NCBI GenBank assembly: GCA_021323255.1
Contig: JAJTCL010000226.1
Span: 1 to 5,066 of the forward strand
DNA length: 5,066 nt
Source of the DNA: Propionibacteriaceae bacterium
Lineage (GTDB): Bacteria > Actinomycetota > Actinomycetes > Propionibacteriales > Propionibacteriaceae
Reading direction: 5' to 3'
Below are positions 1-4,848 of the stretch, piece by piece; within the stretch, counting starts at the first letter, position 1; each line of letters begins with the position of its first letter. A program made the position numbers and the translations under genes. The notes below the pieces were generated by a model. It had not been told where the DNA came from, did no database searches, and was given only the letters and a program-made list of their open reading frames with translations.

Positions 1-1
1 C

Positions 2-271
2 CCGGAGGCGCCGTACGGATACCCCCCGCAGCAGGGTTACACCGACCCCAACGCCGGTTATCAGCAGCAGGCCTACCAAGAGGGTTACGGCAGTCAGCCT
101 CAGCAGGGCGGCTATCAACAGCAGAGCGGCTACCAACAGCAGGGCTACCAGCCGTACGGGGACCCGAACCAGCAGGCGTACGCCCAACATGACTATGGGC
201 AGCAGGGTTATCCGCAGCAGCAGTACGGCCAGCCCGGCTACCCGCAGCAGCCCTATGCCGGCCAGGCGCAG
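2..271 (+). repeat. Gln/Tyr/Gly low-complexity coding repeat
   Basis: This stretch encodes about 90 residues built from loose repeats of Tyr followed by two or three Gln, with Gly or Pro between (GYQQQ, GYPQQ and YGQPGY types). The clearest DNA-level repeat is GGC-TAY-CAA-CAG-CAG at 110-124 and again at 128-142, separated by one AGC codon. Degenerate CAG/GGC/TAC codons continue through the block. Such units can gain or lose copies by replication slippage. The encoded arm resembles the disordered Tyr/Gln-rich tails often placed before small membrane domains in Actinomycetota. Confidence 0.8.
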
Positions 272-595
272 GTGTCGGAGAGTGATGAGAAGACCTGGGG
301 AATCATCTCCCACATCAGCATCCCGTTCTTCGGTTTCATCGGCCCGCTCATTGCTTACCTGGTCTACAAAGATCGCAGTGAGTGGCTGAAGCAGACCACC
401 ACCGAGGCGCTGAACTTCTCGATCTTGTACAGCATCGCCTATCTGATCGCAGTGATCACGATCTCGGTTGTCATCGGGTTGATCTTGTGGCCGCTGGTAT
501 TCATCGTCGCGCTGATCTTCTGCATCATGGGCACGATCGCTGCCAACAAGCACGAGTTCTACAAGTACCCGATCAACGTGCGCTTCATTAAATAG
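2..595 (+). CDS. DUF4870 (Tic20-like) membrane protein with Tyr/Gln-rich N-terminal arm, 5'-partial
   Basis: The reading frame is open from the first bases of the window, so the true start lies upstream; 197 residues are visible. Visible residues 1-90 are low-complexity, rich in Gln, Tyr, Gly and Pro (about 29 Gln and 16 Tyr) and should be disordered. From about residue 97 a compact membrane domain begins: a hydrophobic segment near 101-121 (SHISIPFFGFIGPLIAYLV), a short charged loop with KDRSEWLK, the EALNF motif at 135-139, and two closely spaced hydrophobic segments over about 140-180. It ends in a short charged tail, FYKYPINVRFIK. This layout and the EALNF motif fit the DUF4870 family, whose biochemical function is not established. 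The GTG at 272 could be read as a start, but the frame continues upstream with coding-like repeats, so an internal start is unlikely. The alpha/beta hydrolase follows 22 bases after the stop, which suggests one transcript. Confidence 0.85.
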   Translation, partial: PEAPYGYPPQQGYTDPNAGYQQQAYQEGYGSQPQQGGYQQQSGYQQQGYQPYGDPNQQAYAQHDYGQQGYPQQQYGQPGYPQQPYAGQAQVSESDEKTWGIISHISIPFFGFIGPLIAYLVYKDRSEWLKQTTTEALNFSILYSIAYLIAVITISVVIGLILWPLVFIVALIFCIMGTIAANKHEFYKYPINVRFIK

Positions 596-617
596 GCCTT
601 CCTGGGACTATGGGTGA

Positions 618-1628
618 GTGACCACCTGGAGTCCCGACTTCCTGGTCGGCTACGAAATAACCGAACTCGCACTACCCGGCGTGGAGCCCGCGGCTGGTGA
701 GCCTCCGGACGCCAACGTCGTAGCAACGCTGATCCGAAAGACCTCCTATCGGGTTGCGCGGCGCGCGGTGCTGTATCTACACGGCTGGAACGACTACTTC
801 TTCCAGACTCATCTCGCCGACTATCTGAGCGACCTCGGCTATGACTTCTATGCGCTCGACCTGCGACGTTATGGGCGGAGTATCCGGCCGGGACAATTCC
901 GCGGGTTCATCACCAACCTTGATGATTACTCCCTTGAGCTTGATGCGGCGGCCGATCTGATCGCGGCTGACCATGATCGGTTGCTGCTCATGGGTCACTC
1001 GACGGGTGGATTGATCGCTGCCCTCTGGGCCGCCCGCAACTCCGAGCGCCTCGAGGGCCTGATCCTCAACTCACCGTGGCTCGACCTGCAGGGCTCGGCG
1101 CTGGTACGAACGCTGGGTACACCGGTGATCGACAGGCTGGGCAGTCGAGCACCGACATCGATCATCCGGCTGCCGGATCTTGGTTTCAACGCGCGTGCGC
1201 TGCATGTCAGTCTGGGCGGGGAGTGGGACTACGACCTGCAGCTGAAATCGAAGCCCGGCCCGCCCATCCGAACCGGTTGGTTGCGCGCGATCTTGCTCGG
1301 GCATCAGCGGGTTGCTGCAGGTTTGGGAATTGGTGTGCCGATCTTGGTGCTTGCCTCCACGACGACGGACTTCTCCCGGCGCTGGCACGAGGGCTTGCGC
1401 CTCGTCGACACGGTGCTGGATGTGGAGCAAACCGCGGCACGGGCCGTCCGCCTCGGTCCGCACGTCACCGTTGTCAGAATTCCGGAGGGTCTGCACGATC
1501 TCACCTTGTCCGCTCCGCACGTACGCAAGCAGGCGCTGGACGAGATCGGCCGGTTTGTCGAGGCGTACGTGAAGCGGGGGCCTTCGTTGCTCAATGGGTC
1601 TGTTGGAGGCGGTGCGCGCACTGATTAG
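618..1628 (+). CDS. Alpha/beta hydrolase (serine hydrolase, Hydrolase_4/S33-like)
   Basis: This 336-residue protein has an alpha/beta hydrolase core. YLHGWND (53-59) supplies the oxyanion-hole HG. DLRRYGRS lies at 81-88. GHSTGG at 126-131 is the nucleophile elbow, with Ser128 as nucleophile. GLHD at 291-294 supplies the catalytic His293. The acid is probably Asp268 or Asp264 in DTVLDVEQ, after the VPILVLAS strand. There is no signal peptide or membrane segment, so it should be cytoplasmic. Relatives are often called lysophospholipase or monoacylglycerol-lipase-like; the substrate here is unknown. The start is well constrained: GTG at 618 is directly preceded by an in-frame TGA (615-617), and the N-terminal TTWSPDFLVGYE matches my memory of related actinobacterial proteins. 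The ribosome binding site is weak (GGGA at 604-607). The next gene, ndh, begins 8 bases after the stop, so the two are probably co-transcribed. Confidence 0.88.
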   Translation: MTTWSPDFLVGYEITELALPGVEPAAGEPPDANVVATLIRKTSYRVARRAVLYLHGWNDYFFQTHLADYLSDLGYDFYALDLRRYGRSIRPGQFRGFITNLDDYSLELDAAADLIAADHDRLLLMGHSTGGLIAALWAARNSERLEGLILNSPWLDLQGSALVRTLGTPVIDRLGSRAPTSIIRLPDLGFNARALHVSLGGEWDYDLQLKSKPGPPIRTGWLRAILLGHQRVAAGLGIGVPILVLASTTTDFSRRWHEGLRLVDTVLDVEQTAARAVRLGPHVTVVRIPEGLHDLTLSAPHVRKQALDEIGRFVEAYVKRGPSLLNGSVGGGARTD

Positions 1629-1636
1629 ATGAGTAC

Positions 1637-2914
1637 GTGACTGAGATGCCTCATGTAGTGATTATCGGCGCTGGCTTCGGAGGCTTATCGGCAACCGAGG
1701 AGCTGGCCAAAGAGGGGTTCCGAGTTACGCTGCTTGACCGGTTTCCCTACAACACCTTTCAGCCGCTGCTCTATCAGGTTGCGACCGGCGGACTTAATCC
1801 TGGGGATGTCACCTACTCCCTTCGCTACTTTGCGGCCAGACATGAAGGTGTCCACTTCCGGGTTGCCGAGGTCGTCGGCATTGACCATGATCACCAAGAA
1901 GTGATCTGCGGTGATGGAGTCCGGGTCGCTTTCGACTATTTGATCATCGGCACCGGGATCACGACGAACCATTTCGGGATTCCGGGCGCCGCCGAGTACA
2001 CCATGTCGATGTACACCCGAGCCGAGGCTCTCAAAGTGCGCGACACGATCTTCGGCAGCCTTGAGATCATTGCCGGGCAGTCAGATCCGAACACGGCCGG
2101 ATTCACTACCGTCATCGTCGGTGGCGGCCCGACCGGGGTGGAGATGGCCGGACAGCTGGCCGAACTCAAGACCCAGATGGTGCCGTTGACTTATCCCGAA
2201 CTCAATCCGGCTCGACTCCATGTGGTGCTGGTCGAGATGACTGATCATCTCCTGACGCCCTTTGACGACTCGCTGCGGAAGTACACCTTGCAGGAACTGA
2301 TCAAGCGAGGGGTGGACGTTCGGCTCAACACCGCGATCACTGAAGTGGAGCCCGATCGTGTCGACTTCAAGGACGGCTCCTCCATGCCGGTGGACCTCGT
2401 GATTTGGGCAGCGGGTGTCTCTGGTGATCCAAGGGTGCGGGACTGGGGACTGCCGATCGGACGGGCGGGGCGGATTGAGGTCAATCGCGACACCCGTGTC
2501 ATGGGTGAGGAGCGAATTTTCGCTATCGGCGATGCCAGCGTCATCGTGGACAACCCGCTGCCGCAGCTGGGGCAGCCGGCCATCCAGATGGGAAAGTTCG
2601 TCGCCAGGCAGATCGCCAGGCTGCATCGCGGACTCGACACACAGGATTTCTCTTACCACGACAAGGGCATCATGGCCACCATCGGTCGCGGCGACGCGGT
2701 TCTCCAGATGCCGATCGGGCTCAAGATGAAGGGTGTTCCTGCCTGGGCTGGTTGGATCGTGCTCCACATTGCCTACTTGCTCGGTGGCCGCAACCGGCTG
2801 CAGACGCTGATCAACCTCGGTGCTCGCTACTTCGGCCCGCGGCGCTCGAACGCGATCGTTGGCGATGTGCTGCCGACGCCGAAGCTGCGTGCCCTCAGAG
2901 GCATGGAAAGATAG
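1637..2914 (+). CDS. ndh: Type II NADH:quinone oxidoreductase (NDH-2), FAD-dependent
   Basis: NDH-2 oxidises NADH with FAD and reduces membrane quinone (menaquinone in most Actinomycetota) without pumping protons. In this 425-residue protein, GAGFGG (11-16) begins the FAD Rossmann fold, with Asp34 closing the second strand. FQPLLYQVATGGL (41-53) is a family signature. GGGPTG (162-167) begins the NADH Rossmann fold, and Glu200 at the end of its second strand favours NADH over NADPH. FAIGDAS (295-301) carries the FAD-contacting Asp299. GQPAIQ (312-317) matches the quinone-side AQxAxQ-type segment. The C-terminal stretch 366-388, GVPAWAGW...LGGRNRL, is the amphipathic membrane-attachment region. 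The first possible start is GTG at 1637, with an in-frame stop at 1622-1624; ATG at 1646 is the alternative. Neither has a clear Shine-Dalgarno sequence, which would fit translation following on from the hydrolase 8 bases upstream. The length is somewhat shorter than mycobacterial Ndh but complete. Confidence 0.92.
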   Translation: MTEMPHVVIIGAGFGGLSATEELAKEGFRVTLLDRFPYNTFQPLLYQVATGGLNPGDVTYSLRYFAARHEGVHFRVAEVVGIDHDHQEVICGDGVRVAFDYLIIGTGITTNHFGIPGAAEYTMSMYTRAEALKVRDTIFGSLEIIAGQSDPNTAGFTTVIVGGGPTGVEMAGQLAELKTQMVPLTYPELNPARLHVVLVEMTDHLLTPFDDSLRKYTLQELIKRGVDVRLNTAITEVEPDRVDFKDGSSMPVDLVIWAAGVSGDPRVRDWGLPIGRAGRIEVNRDTRVMGEERIFAIGDASVIVDNPLPQLGQPAIQMGKFVARQIARLHRGLDTQDFSYHDKGIMATIGRGDAVLQMPIGLKMKGVPAWAGWIVLHIAYLLGGRNRLQTLINLGARYFGPRRSNAIVGDVLPTPKLRALRGMER

Positions 2915-2958
2915 CGGGCGGCGACCCCGGCAAGGACCGTCGGTGTTGTGCGGGTGCG

Positions 2959-2997
2959 CCCTGAGCTTGTCGAAGTGCCCCTGAGTTTGTCGAAGGG
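2959..2997. repeat. Two tandem copies of an interspersed CCCTGAG(C/T)TTGTCGAAG repeat
   Basis: CCCTGAGCTTGTCGAAG at 2959-2975 recurs as CCCTGAGTTTGTCGAAG at 2979-2995, with a 20-base period and 16 of 17 bases identical. The second copy ends in GGG, so its ends (CCCT and AGGG) can form a short imperfect hairpin. From memory, the reverse complement CCCTTCGACAAGCTCAGGG resembles a dispersed intergenic repeat seen in many actinobacterial genomes; this was not searched. The block lies between the end of ndh and the 3' end of tRNA-Phe, two converging transcripts. Its last base directly adjoins the tRNA-Phe gene, so it may contribute to transcript ends there. Confidence 0.7.
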
Positions 2998-3071
2998 TGG
3001 CCAGGGCCGGAATCGAACCGGCGACCTTTCACTTTTCAGGCGAACGCTACTACCGACTGAGCTACCTGGCC
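2998..3071 (-). tRNA. tRNA-Phe (anticodon GAA)
   Basis: Read on the minus strand, this is a 74-base cloverleaf: acceptor GGCCAGG/CCTGGCC with discriminator A; D arm GCTC...TAGC; anticodon stem TTCGC/GTGAA (one G-T pair) around loop CTGAAAA, anticodon GAA; a 5-base variable loop; and T arm GCCGG-TTCGATT-CCGGC. The D stem has only three standard pairs, since its loop-proximal position is C opposite T. The three bases after the discriminator read CCC, so the CCA end is not encoded and must be added by tRNA nucleotidyltransferase. It lies 34 bases downstream of tRNA-Asp and is probably processed from the same transcript. Confidence 0.95.
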
Positions 3072-3105
3072 TTTGGTCGGTGAGATGGATTCATCACCGC
3101 TTACG

Positions 3106-3179
3106 CGACCCCGACGGGACTCGAACCCGCGACCTCCGCCGTGACAGGGCGGCGCGCTAACCAACTGCGCCACGGGGCC
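3106..3179 (-). tRNA. tRNA-Asp (anticodon GTC)
   Basis: The minus strand gives a complete 74-base cloverleaf. The acceptor stem GGCCCCG/CGGGGTC has one G-T pair at position 2-71, with discriminator G. The D arm is GCGC-AGTTGGTTA-GCGC. The anticodon stem CCGCC/GGCGG encloses loop CTGTCAC, anticodon GTC. The T arm is GCGGG-TTCGAGT-CCCGT. The bases after the discriminator read CGT, so CCA is not encoded. It is the first gene of a minus-strand Asp-Phe pair and is transcribed away from the divergent tRNA-Glu. Confidence 0.96.
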
Positions 3180-3218
3180 ATGTAACTCAAGCTTCGCACC
3201 CTTCCGGGCGCCCGCGAA

Positions 3219-3224
3219 ACTATA
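3219..3224 (-). promoter_or_regulatory. Candidate -10 box for the tRNA-Asp/tRNA-Phe transcript
   Basis: On the minus strand the hexamer reads TATAGT, close to the TATAAT-type consensus and conspicuous in a GC-rich gap. It lies 39 bases upstream of the first base of tRNA-Asp, leaving room for a leader that RNase P would remove. I see no good -35 at 16-18 bases; TTACCG is present but at 19 bases. The call rests on the -10 hexamer and position alone. Confidence 0.35.
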
Positions 3225-3301
3225 GCGCAGCAGGCGAAGCCAGCGGTAAGTGGACGGATTGCGAGCGGTCGCTTGGGAAGTCTGGCGGTGGCTCCTCACG
3301 C

Positions 3302-3307
3302 TAAGGT
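3302..3307 (+). promoter_or_regulatory. Weak candidate -10 box for tRNA-Glu
   Basis: TAAGGT fits the TANNNT pattern common in actinobacterial -10 elements and lies 16 bases upstream of the tRNA-Glu gene. That would give a leader of roughly 9-10 bases. The nearest TTG-type -35 (TTGGGA at 3273-3278) is 23 bases away, which is too far, so support is slight. Confidence 0.22.
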
Positions 3308-3323
3308 TGCTGTGCTAACCCAG

Positions 3324-3396
3324 GTCCCCATCGTCTAGCGGCCTAGGACTCCGCCCTTTCAAGGCGGCAGCGCGGGTTCGAATCCCGTTGGGGACA
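3324..3396 (+). tRNA. tRNA-Glu (anticodon TTC)
   Basis: This is a complete 73-base cloverleaf. The acceptor stem GTCCCCA/TGGGGAC has seven standard pairs, with discriminator A. The D arm is GTCT-AGCGGCCTA-GGAC. The anticodon stem CCGCC/GGCGG surrounds loop CTTTCAA, anticodon TTC. There is a 4-base variable loop and a T arm GCGGG-TTCGAAT-CCCGT. The following bases are CAA, so CCA is not encoded. It runs divergently from tRNA-Asp/tRNA-Phe. The excisionase and integrase genes directly downstream suggest that its 3' half served as the integration site of a mobile element. Confidence 0.96.
3361..3396 (+). other. Candidate attachment site (attL) within the 3' end of tRNA-Glu
   Basis: Tyrosine-recombinase elements of Actinomycetota commonly integrate into the 3' half of a tRNA gene and restore it on insertion. 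Here the tRNA is intact and an xis/int pair follows about 400 bases downstream on the same strand, so the anticodon-arm to acceptor segment is the likely crossover region. The exact core cannot be set because no matching second copy (attR) is visible in the window. This is inferred from context, not shown directly. Confidence 0.35.
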
Positions 3397-3407
3397 CAAG
3401 ATAAAAT

Positions 3408-3423
3408 GGCCTCTGACCAGGCC
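3408..3423 (+). terminator. Possible hairpin terminator after tRNA-Glu
   Basis: GGCCT at 3408-3412 pairs with AGGCC at 3419-3423 around a 6-base loop, 11 bases after the tRNA ends. The stem is short (5 bp) and no T run follows, so it is not a classic intrinsic terminator. U-less hairpins have been proposed as terminators in Actinomycetota. It may instead be a 3'-processing determinant or chance. Confidence 0.25.
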
Positions 3424-3465
3424 TGATAGCAGAATAGTCAGCCAACATCTCCCTTGCTCTCCCGT

Positions 3466-3485
3466 CAGGGACGCGCCAGGGACGC
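3466..3485. repeat. Pair of 9-base direct repeats (CAGGGACGC)
   Basis: CAGGGACGC occurs at 3466-3474 and again at 3477-3485, with an 11-base period, about one helical turn, so both copies face the same side of the DNA. It lies 70-90 bases past the tRNA-Glu end, where arm-type integrase or Xis sites often lie. That role is inferred from position; no consensus is known for this family. Confidence 0.5.
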
Positions 3486-3743
3486 AAGAGCTTCGCACTT
3501 ATGCCTTCGGCGCAGCCCCACGCCAGCCGACTTGCTCGCCCATCGATGCGGGCCGAGTGCTGGCTCACTCGTATTACCGGCGGAGTCCTCATTCTGGGCC
3601 AGCCTGCCCGGCCAATCCAGCAGCGTTTCGTCTCGAAGATCGGGCTTTCGGCCGAGCGCGGGGGGCAAGCCAGCCGTCCGGCGAACGCCGAGGATGTGCA
3701 ATCCACCTTAAGGACGCAGAGACGCTCACAGATCCTCGCGATC

Positions 3744-3765
3744 ACTGGCGGCTTCCCGGGCCAGT
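3744..3765. promoter_or_regulatory. Operator-like inverted repeat upstream of xis
   Basis: ACTGGC at 3744-3749 is repeated in inverse as GCCAGT at 3760-3765, a perfect 6-base dyad with a 10-base spacer and a 16-base centre-to-centre distance. It ends 28 bases before the xis ATG, where a repressor or the Xis protein itself could bind to control xis/int expression. A regulatory role is inferred; a 6-base dyad can arise by chance in GC-rich DNA. Confidence 0.3.
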
Positions 3766-3782
3766 CACCGCTAGCCGGAACC

Positions 3783-3790
3783 GGAGGAGA
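3783..3790 (+). promoter_or_regulatory. Strong ribosome binding site of the excisionase gene
   Basis: GGAGGAGA lies just before the ATG at 3794, with GGAGG ending 6 bases upstream of the start. It is by far the best Shine-Dalgarno match in the window. It selects this ATG over upstream in-frame starts such as the GTG near 3557. Confidence 0.8.
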
Positions 3791-3793
3791 GAT

Positions 3794-4003
3794 ATGACAA
3801 ACGAGCTTGATCGACTGATGAGCATCACCGACCTGTCGGAGATGCTCGGGGTGCCGATTGACACCTTGTACGGGTGGCGGCACCGCGGTGAGGGTCCAGG
3901 CGGATATAGAGTCGGTCGTCACGTTCGATGCCGCAGGGCAACGGTTGAGGCTTGGCTTGATACCCAAGCCGACCGACGCGAAAGCCAGCGTGGCGCACAT
4001 TGA
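3794..4003 (+). CDS. Excisionase-like helix-turn-helix DNA-binding protein (Xis)
   Basis: This 69-residue protein has the pattern of the HTH_17/excisionase family (MerR-like winged helix). Residues 9-20, MSITDLSEMLGV, form helix 1 and the turn. PIDTLYGWRHRG (21-32) is the recognition helix, with the Trp typical of the family. YRVGRHVRCRRATVEAWL (38-55) gives the wing and the last helix. Proteins of this type bend DNA at attachment sites to favour excision and often repress their own promoter. The start is fixed by the GGAGG ribosome binding site. The integrase begins at GTG 3990 inside this gene, a 14-base overlap in another frame, which is typical of translationally coupled xis/int pairs. 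The frame is intact and full length for the family, although its partner integrase is broken. A general regulator of the same fold is possible, but the int overlap makes Xis the better call. Confidence 0.82.
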   Translation: MTNELDRLMSITDLSEMLGVPIDTLYGWRHRGEGPGGYRVGRHVRCRRATVEAWLDTQADRRESQRGAH

Positions 4004-4848
4004 GCGGCGCCGGCTGGAGCGGCGCGACCCCTCCGGACGAGCTCGTACGGTCGTGCACTTCAAGGTGCGTTACCGCGACGCGACGGGGAAGCATCATAGC
4101 GAGACCAAGACCAGATTGGTCGATGCTGAGCGCAGGAAGGCTGAGATTGAAGTCGCCCTCGCGACCGCAACGTGGCGAGATCCTAGGCGCGGTGAGCTGA
4201 CTCTTGCGGAATGGGCGGAGGTCTGGCTGCCCACCCGATTTGATCTTCGGCCAACTACGTGGGCACGGCTCCTACCGTGCCCTCGTGCTGGTCGGTGCGT
4301 ACGCCGGACTTCGGTGGGGAGAAGCTGCAGGGTTACGCAGACGCGACATCGACCCGGTACGTTCTCGCATCCGCATAACCTCCACGGCCGTCGAGTTGCG
4401 CGGCCAAGTGACCTTGGACAATGAGCCCAAGACAACACGATCGAAGCGTTCCGTGCCCGTCGCCCGCTCCGTGATGCGACGGCTTGAGCGACACCTGTCA
4501 GAGTTTGTTGACCCGACCTCAGTTGCCCTCGTGTTCACCGCACCGGCCGGCGGCCCGCTCTTCCGCGCCTGGGGCCGCACCGTCTTGCGGCCGGCCGTGC
4601 TGCGTGCAGAGTTGGACGACATCACCTTCCATGGACTTCGGCACAGCTTTGTCGCGATCATGGTGGCCGCGGGCTGTAACGTACGCGAGGTCTCCGAGTG
4701 GGCTGGACACAACAGCGTTGCGTTTACGCTAACGAGGTACGGCGGCCTGTTTGAGGACAACGCTGACGCCGCCATTGATCGGCTCGATGCGCTTCTTAGG
4801 GCCTCTGCGACGACCGCTAATATCGAGCTTCTCGCCTCTTCGTCCTGA
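3990..4848 (+). pseudogene. Tyrosine-recombinase integrase, broken by internal deletion and frameshift
   Basis: The gene begins at GTG 3990 (VAHIERRRLERR...) and reads to about 4268. This 93-residue part holds the arm DNA-binding domain (VHFKVRYRDATGK) and the LTLAEWAEVWL segment, ending at LRPTTWAR. Without a recognisable core-binding domain, the family sequence resumes in another frame at about 4264-4270 (GSYRALVLVGAYAGLRWGE) and runs to the TGA at 4846-4848. The catalytic residues survive in this second part: Arg of AGLRWGE (codon 4312), Lys of EPKTTRSKR, His and Arg of HGLRH (4630 and 4639), His of GHNS (4708) and the nucleophilic Tyr of LTRYGG (4738). The two parts total about 286 codons, against roughly 370-400 for relatives, so about 100 codons are missing. 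A single base error cannot explain this; an internal deletion or assembly collapse can. A truncated protein from TTG 4204 is conceivable but has no clear ribosome binding site. The intact enzyme would have integrated the element at the tRNA. Confidence 0.85.

Larger units (their letters stand above)
3397..3793. other. Gene-free left end of the integrated element
   Basis: These 397 bases separate tRNA-Glu from the excisionase gene. I recognise no protein in any frame. The reading frames that cross it either run antisense through tRNA-Glu or extend upstream of xis with no family resemblance. It holds a small hairpin just after the tRNA, a pair of 9-base direct repeats and a dyad near xis, each listed separately. 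This is where arm-type integrase sites and the xis/int promoter would be expected. It could also contain remnants of deleted element genes. Confidence 0.5.

Noticed and set aside
2922..2942. CGAC...GTCG hairpin after ndh as an intrinsic terminator
   Set aside because: The stem is interrupted by a three-base bulge and no T run follows, so it is too weak to call.
2948..3160. Plus-strand frame with GRNRTGDLSLF and GTRTRDLRRD
   Set aside because: It is the antisense translation of tRNA-Phe and tRNA-Asp and has no plausible start signal.
3036..3299. Minus-strand frame with VAQLVSAPPCHGGGRGFESR
   Set aside because: This is a translation of the tRNA-Asp sequence, a common spurious protein from tRNA genes.
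3557..3793. 79-codon upstream extension of the excisionase frame
   Set aside because: The frame is open but its sequence looks non-coding and matches no family. The strong GGAGG directly before ATG 3794 and the normal Xis length favour the short form.
3359..4063. 234-codon minus-strand frame ending in SPTGFEPALPP
   Set aside because: Its C-terminus is the antisense translation of tRNA-Glu, a well-known false ORF pattern. The rest is antisense to xis and int and matches no family.
4204..4848. Separate functional short recombinase starting at TTG 4204
   Set aside because: The first ~20 residues are out-of-frame integrase DNA, there is no convincing ribosome binding site, and the family similarity begins mid-domain. 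A broken gene is the simpler reading.
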